This document shows positions 8,713 to 18,052 of a stretch of DNA of 64,000 nucleotides, piece after piece (the first letter of the stretch is position 1; the number at the start of each line of letters is the position of its first letter). The notes under the pieces are model-generated. The model had not been told where the DNA came from. It made no database searches and saw only the letters and a list, made by a program, of their open reading frames with translations. The DNA lies in the NCBI RefSeq assembly GCF_004000235.1, contig NZ_RCIO01000001.1, positions 558,001 through 622,000 on the forward strand. The letters are read 5' to 3'. The position numbers and the translations under genes were made by a program. The DNA comes from Mesorhizobium sp. Z1-4. GTDB taxonomy: Bacteria; Pseudomonadota; Alphaproteobacteria; Rhizobiales; Rhizobiaceae.

Positions 8713-11129
8713 GCGACCGCCTTGAGCCGACGGGCGACGGTTGCGGGTTCGACCGGCTCCCATTCAAGATCGCCTGCATAGCGCCAGGCGAGCCGGCCTT
8801 CGCCGTCCATCGCGAAGAGGTGGAGCCAGCGATTGTCGAACAGGGCGCGCACCCCTTCGTGGCGCTCCAGGATGTCGGTCATCGCCTCACGCGGCGCCTC
8901 GATGCAGACCGAAAGGCGCAGCGGATCATGAACGTAATCTTCGCCGTCATGCACGGACTGCCAGGGCAGCCCGGCGCGCATATTGCCGCCATTGCCCTCG
9001 AGGACGCCGATGCCGCCGACAACGTTGTGCAGCAGCTTGTTGCCCGATCCAAAGGTCCCCGGCGCGACGGTTGACCCGTAATATTGCAGGCTGATCCAAC
9101 TGGCGACGACGACCGGCGCGGTCATGATTAGTTCGAGCACGCCGAAGCCGCGCTCACCGTCCTGCTTCCAGTCATAGTCGTGCAGGAAGGCGCGACCTTC
9201 GAGGCTCCGGCCGGCCGTGCGGGTCCGTGGCGCTGCAATGAAGGCCTTGCAGCCGGCGAGCGCCCATTCGGGCCGGACCTCGGCCCAGTCGCGGGCGCGC
9301 ATGCCGATATCGCGCTCGTCGCCAGCGCGCGGCAGGCGCAACGCGCGTTCGCCGCGCGTCACCTTGCCGGCGGCTTCGAGCCATTGTCGGACTTGCTTGA
9401 GATCAGCAGCATGAGCGTCGGCCGCGACGTCGCGATCGTAGAGCGTAACCCGGTCGGTGGTGGTGTCGTGCAGCGCGGCGACGAACAGCGTGTCCTCTGG
9501 CACCGTGATGCCGCGCCCGACCAGGCCTTCGCGGACCTCGCCGTCGTTCAGGAGCCCGGCCAGCAGGCGCGCGTTGACCTCGCCCGAATACCCTCCGCAG
9601 GCGCCGCAGTGCAGGCCACTCGCATGGGGGTTGTTGACGACGTTGGCGCCGTGGCCCGCAAGCAGCACGACCCGCGCGAAGCCATCGGTCAGCGACATCG
9701 CGCGGAGCACGGTCTCGGCCGCACCGATACGGGTTTCGAGATCGAGCTCGGGGTCGAAGCGCGGCGGCGGATCGTTCGGAACCGGCGTCGGGCTGAGGCC
9801 GAGCCCGTCGCGCACCAGCTTGCCGATATAGACCGGCCCCATCGCCTCGACGAAGGCGAAGGATGAGACGGCGGCGAGCTTGAAGCGGCCCCACGCACGT
9901 TTCGCCCGGGCCTTGTAGCGAGCTGCGAGATCGTCGGCCTCGTTGTCGCCGCCGGAGGAGGATGTCACGGTCGGGTTGAACAGCACCGGCAGGCGCAGTT
10001 CCTCGACATCGGAGGCGAAGCGCCGATGCTTGGCGAACAAGCCGAAGAAGCCGGCAAAGCCGAGCGTGCGGGTCGACGGGTCGACCGCTTCGAGCGCGCG
10101 GCGGAAGACCTCGGAGCGCACGTCGATGCAGAAGGCCGCCTGTATCGCGGGCCGGTCCTCGTTGGTATCGGGCGCCGGGCCGGCGAGCGTGTCGGCGAGG
10201 CCGCGCTGGGCAGCACGTTCCGCCGCCTCTTGCAGGATTTCGTCGACGATACCATCCTCGGTCGGCGCGATGGCCGCCTCGTGGGCAGTGCGCGTCGCCG
10301 CCCATTCGTCGCCGATGGCCGTCTCGTGCTGCGCGAACAGCGCCTCTTCCCAGAGCAGCCGGATCGCCAGCAAATCGGTGATCGTCGTATCGGACCCCTC
10401 TGCCAGTTCGGCGCGCCACAACTCATAGCGCGCAAACTGCGCCCAGGCGCCGAGCGACAACAGCAGCTGGTGGAAATACGTAGCGAGGGCTGCTTCGCCG
10501 AGGCCCAATCGTTCCACTGCGCGCGCGATCACTTCGGTCGGTTTTTCCGCCGCATCCGCCACGAAAGCCGCGAACCCGTCGAGGCCCATGATCTCGGGCG
10601 TCAGATCGTGGCTCGCGTAGGCGCGCCAGGCGGACCATGCCGACCGGCCGCGCGGCGCCACCCACAGCGCCTGCCCGCGGTCGAAATAGCCCCCCGCCCA
10701 GACACCGACGCGATCGGCGACAATGCCTGGCCAATCTATGCCACTTGCCCTAGACGCCAGCTCGGCGACCGTCGGTAGCGTGGCGAGCGCCGAAGGTTCT
10801 TCAGCGGCCGCTGCCTTCAGCGCCGCGACGTGGCCCAGCTTGGGGGAATGCGGCGAGGCGGAAAGCGCCGCGGCGAGGTCGTCATCCTTGATTTCGGCGG
10901 CGGCGATCCGGTCCAGGTACCAGCTCCGTGGCATCGTTACCGGGATGCCGCCGACGCGGGCGAGCCGCGCACCGGTCTCCGCGAGCGTTCCATTTGTCTG
11001 ACCCAGAAAGGGATTGACAGCGACATAGGAGGCGAGTGGCCAGAGCGGCGGGATCTGCCGCGCTGCCGCGTCGCCAGCGGTTTTGAGCGCCTGGAGGTCG
11101 AGGGATATGTTTTTGGTATCGGCTTTCAT
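8709..11129 (-). CDS. dabA: DabA, zinc subunit of the inorganic carbon pump (DUF2309)
   Basis: This 806-aa protein is of the DUF2309/UPF0753 family. The family's beta-carbonic-anhydrase-like zinc site is complete: Cys334-x-Asp336 in FCIDVRSE, His493 in GHGANVV and Cys508 in LHCGACGG, with the expected 15-residue His-to-Cys spacing. DabA with its membrane partner DabB energises one-way conversion of CO2 to bicarbonate at the inner face of the cytoplasmic membrane. dabB ends 21 bp upstream and the CysD-like gene overlaps its end. I see no truncation. Confidence 0.92.
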   Translation of the reverse strand: MKADTKNISLDLQALKTAGDAAARQIPPLWPLASYVAVNPFLGQTNGTLAETGARLARVGGIPVTMPRSWYLDRIAAAEIKDDDLAAALSASPHSPKLGHVAALKAAAAEEPSALATLPTVAELASRASGIDWPGIVADRVGVWAGGYFDRGQALWVAPRGRSAWSAWRAYASHDLTPEIMGLDGFAAFVADAAEKPTEVIARAVERLGLGEAALATYFHQLLLSLGAWAQFARYELWRAELAEGSDTTITDLLAIRLLWEEALFAQHETAIGDEWAATRTAHEAAIAPTEDGIVDEILQEAAERAAQRGLADTLAGPAPDTNEDRPAIQAAFCIDVRSEVFRRALEAVDPSTRTLGFAGFFGLFAKHRRFASDVEELRLPVLFNPTVTSSSGGDNEADDLAARYKARAKRAWGRFKLAAVSSFAFVEAMGPVYIGKLVRDGLGLSPTPVPNDPPPRFDPELDLETRIGAAETVLRAMSLTDGFARVVLLAGHGANVVNNPHASGLHCGACGGYSGEVNARLLAGLLNDGEVREGLVGRGITVPEDTLFVAALHDTTTDRVTLYDRDVAADAHAADLKQVRQWLEAAGKVTRGERALRLPRAGDERDIGMRARDWAEVRPEWALAGCKAFIAAPRTRTAGRSLEGRAFLHDYDWKQDGERGFGVLELIMTAPVVVASWISLQYYGSTVAPGTFGSGNKLLHNVVGGIGVLEGNGGNMRAGLPWQSVHDGEDYVHDPLRLSVCIEAPREAMTDILERHEGVRALFDNRWLHLFAMDGEGRLAWRYAGDLEWEPVEPATVARRLKAVA

Positions 11130-11150
11130 GAGTTCATCGTCTCCAGAGGG

Positions 11151-12710
11151 TCAGGATGGGCGCCGGGCAGACCAGTTGCGGACCAGACGGTCGAACACCG
11201 CATTGGCGTAGAGGCCGTTCGACAGGTGCACGCGCAGACCCGCCGCCGCCGGGTGGTTCGACCAGAGCGGGAACATCGCCTGCGCGAACGCGACAAGGCC
11301 GAAGCTGACCAGGGCGAGCACGATCAGCGCCCATTCGAGCGGCCCGGGCGCGGGCGTCGTCGGCAGCGTTCCGGCGGTCAGCCATTCGGCGCCGGTCTGC
11401 AGCGCGAAGTAGCTGACCGAGGCGGCGACGGCATAGAGTGCGGTGCGCCGGGTCAGCACCCGGGGCGCGGCGTCGGCGAGCCCTTGCGCCAGGAGATAGG
11501 CGACGCCGAAGATCAGGATCGCGCCGAGCGCGATCGCCTGCGGCGACTTCGTTTCCAGGCCGAAGCCGAAGCCGATGACCGCGTAGATCGCCAGCGCTAG
11601 CGCAAAGGCGCGCAGCACCGCCCAGCCGTTCGGGACCGCGATCGGGCCGGGCCGGCGGATCGACGCCACCAGATCGACAGCGTTGCCGGAGGCGAGGAAG
11701 GCGTGCGCCTTGTAGAGCGAATGGGCCACGATATGGAGAAGCGCCAGCGGGAACAGCGCCAGGCCGCACTGCATGATCATGAAGCCCATCTGTGCGATGG
11801 TCGACCAGGCGAGCGAGTTCTTGACCGCCGACTGGGAGAGCATGGCGAGGCCGGCGAAGAGCGCGGTAAAGCCGCCGACCATCACCAGCACCGCCAGCAC
11901 ACCGGGGCTGAGCAGCATCACGTCGGCGAAGCGGATCAGCAGAAAGCCGCCGCCATTGATGACGCCGGCATGCAGCAGCGCGGAGACTGGCGTGGGCGTC
12001 TCCATCACCTCGGTCAGCCAGCCATGGATTGGGAACTGCGCCGATTTGAGCATCGCCGCAAGTGCGAGCAACCCGGCGGCCCAGGTTACGCCGGCGGGCA
12101 TGACGCCATCGCGCGCAGCGGCCAGGATGGTGGCGATGTCCAACGTGCCGTACCCGATGGTGAGAAGAACCGCCGCGCCGATCAGCGCCGCATCGCCAAC
12201 CCGCGCGACGATGAACTTCTTGCGCGCCGCCCTGACGGCCTGGATGCGGTTCCCATAGAACAGCAGCAGCCGGTGCAGGCACAGGCTGGTTGCGATCCAG
12301 GCCAGGACGAAGTGAACGAGATTGCCCGCCTGCACGAGCAGCAGCACTGCGGCCAGCGTCGCCGCCATCCAGCCGAGAAACGCGCCCTGCCGCGCCTCGC
12401 CATCAAGGTAGGACGCCGAATAGCGCAGCACGATCCAGCCGACGAAGGCCACTAGGACCAGCATGGTCGCGCTCACCACGTCGAGCCGGATTGAGAGGCC
12501 GATCCCGCCGAGGCCTAAGACCGGTCCGGTGTGCGCGCCCTCAGCGACCAGAAGCGCCGCCGAAGCGATCGCGGCGGCAAGCGCCACCAGCGCCGCGCCC
12601 TCTGCGAGCTTCGGGACGAGCGGCGGGCGCCGGCCGGGTCGCAGGGAGGCGATCAGAGACGCCAATATGAGAATCGCGGGCGCAATTAAGGGGGTGAGAT
12701 AATAGTCCAT
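11151..12710 (-). CDS. dabB: DabB, NuoL/MrpA-like membrane subunit of the carbon pump
   Basis: This 519-aa protein starts at the ATG at 12710; a longer ATG at 12773 is unlikely because it lacks a ribosome site and runs into the divergent promoter. It is hydrophobic throughout, with about 13-14 membrane segments and the antiporter-type core LLHAGVINGGGFLLIRFADV and AHSLYKAHAFL. It resembles complex I NuoL but stands alone beside dabA, so it is the cation-coupled DabB subunit, not part of a nuo operon. It is the first gene of the operon, divergent from a LysR regulator. Confidence 0.9.
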   Translation of the reverse strand: MDYYLTPLIAPAILILASLIASLRPGRRPPLVPKLAEGAALVALAAAIASAALLVAEGAHTGPVLGLGGIGLSIRLDVVSATMLVLVAFVGWIVLRYSASYLDGEARQGAFLGWMAATLAAVLLLVQAGNLVHFVLAWIATSLCLHRLLLFYGNRIQAVRAARKKFIVARVGDAALIGAAVLLTIGYGTLDIATILAAARDGVMPAGVTWAAGLLALAAMLKSAQFPIHGWLTEVMETPTPVSALLHAGVINGGGFLLIRFADVMLLSPGVLAVLVMVGGFTALFAGLAMLSQSAVKNSLAWSTIAQMGFMIMQCGLALFPLALLHIVAHSLYKAHAFLASGNAVDLVASIRRPGPIAVPNGWAVLRAFALALAIYAVIGFGFGLETKSPQAIALGAILIFGVAYLLAQGLADAAPRVLTRRTALYAVAASVSYFALQTGAEWLTAGTLPTTPAPGPLEWALIVLALVSFGLVAFAQAMFPLWSNHPAAAGLRVHLSNGLYANAVFDRLVRNWSARRPS

Positions 12711-12810
12711 GGGCAGTATGCTTTCCAAAGCGGTTCCGTGTTGCCTCCGTTGTATCCTGCGCCCTACTACCAAGAAAAATACATTGTTCTGGGCATGTCG
12801 TTCTGTTTAC
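12711..12810. promoter_or_regulatory. divergent control region of dabB and the LysR gene
   Basis: This 100-bp gap lies between two head-to-head starts, the usual place for a LysR regulator site. GTTCTG occurs twice about 15 bp apart near the LysR start. I could not pick out a convincing T-N11-A site, so only the location supports this call. Confidence 0.45.
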
Positions 12811-13686
12811 ATGAACGATATGGCAGAGCTGAACTTCCACCATCTGCGCTATTTCCACACCGTGGCGCACGAGGGGAACCTGACCCGCGCGGCCGAACGG
12901 CTGAACGTCTCGCAGTCGGCGGTATCGACGCAGATACGGCAGCTTGAAGATCGGCTGGGCCAACCCTTGTTCGAACGGCGCGGCCGGACCCTCTTCCTGA
13001 CGGAGGCAGGTCGCATCGCGCTCGATCACGCCGACGCCATCTTCGCGGTCGGCGAGGAGCTTCTGAACACCCTCGGCGAACGGCCATCCAGCCGGCTTCA
13101 GGTGCTCCGCGTCGGGTCGCTGGCAACGCTCTCGCGGAACTTCCAGATCGGTTTCCTGCAGCCACTGCTTGGCCGCGACGATGTGGAGGTGGTCATCCGG
13201 TCCGGAGCGCTCGGCGATCTGCTCCAGAATCTCGAAGCGCACCGGCTCGATGTGGTCCTCGCGAACATCGCGCCGCCGCGCGACGCAGCCACGCCGTGGA
13301 TATCCCATGCGATCGCCGAACAGCCGGTCAGCCTCATCGGGACGCCAGAGCGGATCGGCGCAAACGATGCATTCGAGGACCTGCTCGCGCGCGAGCCACT
13401 CATCCTGCCGACCGTCGAGAGCAGCATCCGGTCCGGCATCGACGCGCTGTTCGATCGCCTACGTATCCGCCCCCGCATCGCCGCGGAGGTGGACGACATG
13501 GCGATGATCCGCCTCCTCGCCCGCGAGGGAGCCGGGCTCGCCATCGTGCCGCCCATTGTCGTCAAGGACGAACTTGAGAGCGGCCGGCTCGTCGAGGCGG
13601 ACCGGTTCCCGCAACTAAGCGAGACCTTCTATGCCGTAACGCTCGCCAGACGATTCCCAAATCCGCTTTTACGAGATGTCATCTAG
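12811..13686 (+). CDS. LysR family regulator of the dab operon
   Basis: This is a 291-aa protein. Residues 7-66 are a LysR winged helix (LRYFHTVAHEGNLTRAAERL, SQSAVSTQIRQLEDRLGQPL), followed by the substrate-binding domain from about residue 95. I chose ATG 12811 (or 12820) over 12709 because the upstream part reads as noise and would cover the dabB start codon. It is a CbbR- or NhaR-like member by general shape. Carbon-responsive activation of dabBA is inferred from the divergent arrangement. Confidence 0.85.
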   Translation: MNDMAELNFHHLRYFHTVAHEGNLTRAAERLNVSQSAVSTQIRQLEDRLGQPLFERRGRTLFLTEAGRIALDHADAIFAVGEELLNTLGERPSSRLQVLRVGSLATLSRNFQIGFLQPLLGRDDVEVVIRSGALGDLLQNLEAHRLDVVLANIAPPRDAATPWISHAIAEQPVSLIGTPERIGANDAFEDLLAREPLILPTVESSIRSGIDALFDRLRIRPRIAAEVDDMAMIRLLAREGAGLAIVPPIVVKDELESGRLVEADRFPQLSETFYAVTLARRFPNPLLRDVI

Positions 13687-14207
13687 CATAGCGGTTCAGT
13701 TCGTGCCGCAACGTAGAAGGGCGTCGGAAGCGTCTGATTGGGGCGGCAATGCTTTCTGATCGGTACGGCGGCAGTGCCGGGTTGAAAGCCTCGAAGTGGG
13801 CTTGTTGTCAGAAATACATTCAGGCGCCGACCATGCACTTGAATTGCTCGAAAACGTTGCAATTGTCAGCTTTCCGGCGGCATGAAACCCTCGATCAGGC
13901 TGCCGGGAACGCGGTAGGAAGCTCAAACTGGATCGCAATGGTCGAAAAGGCGATCACGCTGATACTACCAGGCGCAGTGTCCGCTTTCTGCAGGCGGGCG
14001 GAGCCGATGAACGATCGAGTTGGAGGGCGCAAAGCTGCCATTCGCATTGTCGATACGAAATACGACTTTGGGCTCGAAGCTGTCATTCGCTTCTGGCTTG
14101 ATAGAAGACAGGAGCTAGGGACGCGCGGCTGCCCTTGTCGTTGCAGCCGGCATGGCCGAGTAGGAGTGCCAAGGTCCACAGAATAGGTCGCCAACTGAAT
14201 ACCTGAA
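13687..14207. other. 521-bp stretch with no supported gene
   Basis: Overlapping short ORFs exist on both strands (for example 13749-14186 and 13895-14194), but none has a ribosome site, a recognisable family or a coding look. It separates the dab cargo from the TraG-like operon and could hold a junction of the mosaic or decayed sequence. Confidence 0.45.
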
Positions 14208-16349
14208 CTAGTCCCATCTCATCGGTTCGCCGCTGTCGAGTTGGTCTTCCGGCGGGGTCGGTTCGTCCCCGGACTTAGATTCGTTGTTGTCCTCGCCCAC
14301 CTCCGAGTGATGCACGGCATACTTCTCTCGCATGAGGGCGCGTAGCTCTCTCCGTTCATCACTGTCCATGCGCCGCGCCCGCTCCATGCGCCCGGCCTCG
14401 ATGCGCATAGAGACCGCCTGTTTAGTCACACCCTTGATGAAGGCGGCGAAGGACAGCCGATCTTGGTTCTCGATCATGCCGGCGTCTGTCCTGAGATCAC
14501 CCGCTAAGGCGCGCGCATCCTTTGACGATACCCCGCCGGCGAACTTGATGGCCGTATTGGCCGAGATCGCCTCGTGGAGCTTGGGCTCAAGCTGCCCAAG
14601 ATATTGATGGCTCAGGATCATGCCGACGCGGTTCTTGCGCGCTTGGCTGAGGATGAGGCCGATGTTGCGGTCGAAGTAGTCGCTTGCCTCGTCAACGTAA
14701 ACCAACGTCGGGAGGCGTTTGGCCTTCGGCAGGATGGCCCGCTCCTGGGCCGCCTGTGCGATCATGGCGATGAAGAAGCGCCCGAATATCTCGGTCCCGT
14801 TTTCCTTGAGCAGATCCTTTGCTGTGTTGACCAAAATGACCTTGCCGGCATTCATCTCGGTGAACAGGTCGAGTTTGTTCTTCGGATGCGAGAACATGCG
14901 CTCGAAGGTCTGGTTCTCGAGGATGCCGTAGAGGCGGCGAAGAACCTGGCGGCGTGTTTGGGTGAACTCCTTGCCCCGGAACTCATTGTCGAAGAAGGCA
15001 CGTGCCGAGCCTGTGAGCTTGGCGATGTATTGCTGGTAACGATCGTAGCCGTCGTCTTCGAGCAACTCGCGCAAAGTGTGGATGGTGGCGCCGGGGATGT
15101 GTAGTAGCAGGCGGGTTATGTAGCGGAAGATTATCGTCTGCTTCTGCGTCATGCCCGCGTCGAGCAAGGACCCAAGCACGAAGTCGTAGAGTTCGAGGAT
15201 GGAGTTGGTCAGCCGCTCGCGATCGAGTGGCGAATAGGCACCGAGCCGGCTTTGCCCGACATCAAAGAGGTTGAGTGCTACGGGGTATTCGACATCGGTC
15301 GGATCGATCAGGCAGATGCGGTCATGCAGCGGACCACCTGGCGCAAAGACCTGCATGCCGGCGATTGTGTTGATGAGGTCGGCCTGGCTGTCGATGACAA
15401 CAATGGTGGCCTCGCCTTTCGCGACAGCATCGAGGTCGTGGAGGATGAGCGTCTGTAAAGCCTGTGTTTTGCCGTGGCCTGAACCTGCGACGATGTGATG
15501 ATGTTCAAAGCGAGTCTCAAGCGGAATCGCGATTGGAACAGAGACGTCGAACAAAGCTGGTAGCGGTGTGCCGCCAAGATAGGTGGCGAGCAGCTGAGTG
15601 GGTGGCATAGTCGGTGCGCGGCTCGGCAGTTTGACCGAGCGGTCGCGGATTGACGCTTCGCCGGGAACTGCGCCCGACGCAGCCAGCAAATTGAACTCTA
15701 GCCGAGACTTGAGTGCTTCGGTCAAACCCAGCTCAGCCCAATCCGGGGCGAAGGCAAGCTGAACCATATTCTCGACCGCTGCTGGCAGTTCGTTGACATT
15801 GTCGAGAAGCGGCGTGTCAAAAACGATGTTAGTGTCATCCGTCGGCGTGGGCGTCAGAAGCGAAGGTACCGCGATCACCAGCGACTCGATCAACGTAGTA
15901 ACCATCCCGGCGAGCAGGCCTGCCACCTCGTCCAACTGATCAAGCCTTGCCGCCAGTTTGAGAATGCCGTCTTCGGCTTCCCAGATCGCCGATCGCGCTG
16001 CCAAACCTTCGGCGGCGACCTCCGGCAAAACAAAGAGCTCTTCATACTGAATGAGACGGTAGATGGCGCCGGCCAGCGGCTCGAAGTAGACGCAGGCCGT
16101 GACGTCGATATCTTCGTCAGCGAACTGCGAGAGTGCGACAATGGCAACGTGTCTTGCCAAAGACCCAATGCCTTCTTCGGTGTCCAAGCCGGCATCAGCC
16201 AATTGCTCCCCTGCCTGGACCGACATGGCTTCGATCTTTCGCCGCGCGCCGGACTTGCCGACCTCATCGAGCGTGCGTTTTGCTAGCCGCTCGAATGTGC
16301 CGCGCAGACCGAAGCCACGATAGATCGGATGGTCAGGCACTGGAGCCAC
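14208..16349 (-). CDS. VirD4/TraG-like conjugative coupling ATPase
   Basis: This protein of about 713 aa has Walker A GSGHGKT (residues 289-295 from the GTG start), Walker B LPTLVYVDEASDYFD, and a C-terminal sensor stretch MILSHQYLGQLEP followed by AISANTAIKFAGG, typical of TraD/TraG/HerA-type pumps. The long N-terminal region is not recognisable. The start is uncertain: GTG at 16349 or 16340 are better than the ATG at 16433, which lies deep in the preceding gene. With its small membrane partner it could form a coupling protein split into membrane and motor subunits. No relaxase or VirB genes are in view. Confidence 0.7.
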   Translation of the reverse strand: MAPVPDHPIYRGFGLRGTFERLAKRTLDEVGKSGARRKIEAMSVQAGEQLADAGLDTEEGIGSLARHVAIVALSQFADEDIDVTACVYFEPLAGAIYRLIQYEELFVLPEVAAEGLAARSAIWEAEDGILKLAARLDQLDEVAGLLAGMVTTLIESLVIAVPSLLTPTPTDDTNIVFDTPLLDNVNELPAAVENMVQLAFAPDWAELGLTEALKSRLEFNLLAASGAVPGEASIRDRSVKLPSRAPTMPPTQLLATYLGGTPLPALFDVSVPIAIPLETRFEHHHIVAGSGHGKTQALQTLILHDLDAVAKGEATIVVIDSQADLINTIAGMQVFAPGGPLHDRICLIDPTDVEYPVALNLFDVGQSRLGAYSPLDRERLTNSILELYDFVLGSLLDAGMTQKQTIIFRYITRLLLHIPGATIHTLRELLEDDGYDRYQQYIAKLTGSARAFFDNEFRGKEFTQTRRQVLRRLYGILENQTFERMFSHPKNKLDLFTEMNAGKVILVNTAKDLLKENGTEIFGRFFIAMIAQAAQERAILPKAKRLPTLVYVDEASDYFDRNIGLILSQARKNRVGMILSHQYLGQLEPKLHEAISANTAIKFAGGVSSKDARALAGDLRTDAGMIENQDRLSFAAFIKGVTKQAVSMRIEAGRMERARRMDSDERRELRALMREKYAVHHSEVGEDNNESKSGDEPTPPEDQLDSGEPMRWD

Positions 16350-16881
16350 GCAGGACGATGAGCTTGGCCACTTTCTTGTCGAGTGCGGCGATCGGAATGA
16401 TCTCGCGATCGTTCCAGTGCTTGGCGCTTTCAAGAACCTGCCTGAGATAGCCGCAGGTGTTTTCCAGGAACGCTTCCTTGTGGATCAGCTCGACCACGCT
16501 GTCGCATGGGAAGGAGCGACCACCGTTGAGGAAATCGCTGACCAGGATCTGTTCGCGCATTGCGTTGAAATAGACCGCGGTCATCAAGCAGAAGACGAGG
16601 AAGGCGATTGCTATGGCCGCGCCAAGCGACATCAGGAGCCAGGCCAGGCCGAACGCTACGATTGCGACCAAAGCGGCTGGACGGATCGACTTCTTCAGAT
16701 CGTCCATCATGTCAGAAGCCACAATGACGGCCCGCTCGAACTTGTAGGTCTTGAGGAGTTGTTTCTCCTCTTCGTCCAGTTCGAGTTCTGCATGCAGGTG
16801 GAACATGACGCCGGTACCCAGCCTCAAAGGTACGAGCGAAAAGACTGCGCCTTTTTGAGCGCGTCCGAACAAAAGCTTCAT
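16333..16881 (-). CDS. small membrane protein paired with the TraG-like ATPase
   Basis: This is a 182-aa protein with two close membrane segments at about residues 69-103 (ALVAIVAFGLAWLLMSLG, AIAIAFLVFCLMTAVYF) between soluble N- and C-terminal parts. GGAGGGGG precedes the ATG. It overlaps the start of the ATPase gene, so it is the first gene of a two-gene operon. VirD4 proteins normally carry an N-terminal two-helix anchor, which the ATPase lacks; this protein may supply it. That role is inference. Confidence 0.6.
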   Translation of the reverse strand: MKLLFGRAQKGAVFSLVPLRLGTGVMFHLHAELELDEEEKQLLKTYKFERAVIVASDMMDDLKKSIRPAALVAIVAFGLAWLLMSLGAAIAIAFLVFCLMTAVYFNAMREQILVSDFLNGGRSFPCDSVVELIHKEAFLENTCGYLRQVLESAKHWNDREIIPIAALDKKVAKLIVLRGSSA

Positions 16882-17083
16882 AGAAGCCCCCTCCCCAATA
16901 CTGCGCCCCAGTCCAATTTATCGAGCGCACTATTTTGGTCAATGTGAAGTTTGCACGATGAGGAGGGACTACAGGGTGGAGATGCACGACAAGTGCATTA
17001 ATCACAAAACGCCAGCTTCGAAAAATGAGCCAATATGTTCTTCAATGAGCATCAGTGTGGACCCTAATATCGCTCGATTGCTT

Positions 17084-17112
17084 GGGGATACAGTATCCCC
17101 CTCAGTATCCCC
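17084..17112. promoter_or_regulatory. GGGGATAC inverted repeat plus third half-site before the mucR-like gene
   Basis: GGGGATAC (17084-17091) and GTATCCCC (17093-17100) form a perfect 8-bp inverted repeat around one base, and GTATCCCC recurs at 17105-17112. It lies 65-93 bp before the ATG of the MucR-type gene and 200 bp from the divergent membrane-protein start, a good place for an operator. Confidence 0.55.
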
Positions 17113-17176
17113 CTCCGTTGCCAGCGTCGGTTCAGCCGCGTATGGCACTTGGAGGGGCATCAAAGGGACACATTCA

Positions 17177-17611
17177 ATGACCGAAGCAATAAGCAAAGAA
17201 GAGCTGGTCGAGCATGTCACCGATATCGTCGCAGCCTATGTGTCGAACAATCCCGTTCATGCTTCGAACCTGCCAGATCTAATCGAGACCGTGCGTGCAG
17301 CACTCACCAAGCTGTCGGATGGCGAAGCGGCGAAAGAAGCAGAAAAGCCGGTACCTGCAGTGCCTGTGAAGCGGTCTGTTCAGCAGGACTACATCATCTG
17401 CCTGGAGGACGGGAAAAAGTTCAAATCGCTAAAGCGGCATCTCGGTGTCCACTACGACATGACGCCTGACGAATACCGTGCGAAATGGGGTCTCCCCTCC
17501 GACTACCCGATGGTTGCACCGTCCTATGCAGCAGCGCGATCAGAACTCGCGAAGTCGATGGGGCTCGGTCGCAAGCGCAAGGGTGCAGCCAAAGGTCGTG
17601 GCAAGCGGTAG
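17177..17611 (+). CDS. Ros/MucR family zinc-finger regulator
   Basis: This 144-aa protein has the family signature ICLEDGKKFKSLKRHLGVH, the unusual prokaryotic Cys/His zinc finger, followed by MTPDEYRAKWGLPSDYPMVA and a basic tail. I start at ATG 17177 (family start MTEAISKEELVEHV) instead of the upstream ATG at 16958, which would read through the operator-like repeat. MucR proteins silence AT-rich and symbiosis or virulence genes in Hyphomicrobiales. This island copy may act on neighbouring element genes. Confidence 0.88.
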   Translation: MTEAISKEELVEHVTDIVAAYVSNNPVHASNLPDLIETVRAALTKLSDGEAAKEAEKPVPAVPVKRSVQQDYIICLEDGKKFKSLKRHLGVHYDMTPDEYRAKWGLPSDYPMVAPSYAAARSELAKSMGLGRKRKGAAKGRGKR

Positions 17612-17657
17612 CCGGCTTCCCTTCAAAGCCCTCCCAGGTCTGGCCGGCAACCTCGAC

Positions 17658-18038
17658 TTAAATCGACGCTATGGAACTCAATTCAACCAGATAGACGGGG
17701 CCGCGGTTGCCTGTTTTCTGACCGTCACTGCCCTGTGCTCCCGCAGTGCCGGCACTGCCGCTGTGGCCAGCTTTTGACGTCGGGCAGCCCGGCGTGAACC
17801 CACCGGCTCCTCCCGGTGCGCCTGCATTTCCACCTGCACCGCCAGCACCCCCTGCACCAGGCGCGCCACCCAAATTGTAGATCGAAAACGCGAGGGTCTT
17901 CTCAAGCGCACGCTTTGTGCCGGCAAGCCAGATGGCGCCGCCATTTCCACCATCACCGCCGCTGCCGCCTGTTCCACCGCGACCGCCATTTCCGCCATTC
18001 CCGCCATTCCTTGGCGGCAAATTACAAACCCATGCCAT
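17658..18038 (-). CDS. glycine-rich collagen-like protein
   Basis: This 126-aa protein is dominated by Gly triplets, in two blocks of GGxGGxG type at about residues 11-35 and 58-82. A strong AGGAG site precedes the ATG, and the gene begins 14 bp after the stop of another Gly-rich gene, so the two form an operon. No signal peptide is visible. Function unknown; a fibrous or surface-layer role is only a guess. Confidence 0.6.
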   Translation of the reverse strand: MAWVCNLPPRNGGNGGNGGRGGTGGSGGDGGNGGAIWLAGTKRALEKTLAFSIYNLGGAPGAGGAGGAGGNAGAPGGAGGFTPGCPTSKAGHSGSAGTAGAQGSDGQKTGNRGPVYLVELSSIASI

Positions 18039-18052
18039 CTTGATTTTCTCCT

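Noticed and set aside
9403-10419. 338-codon frame on the minus strand inside dabA
   Set aside because: It is in another frame of dabA, very Arg-rich, with no recognisable motif.
11151-12710. DabB as complex I subunit NuoL
   Set aside because: No other nuo genes are present and dabA follows directly, which fits the carbon pump.
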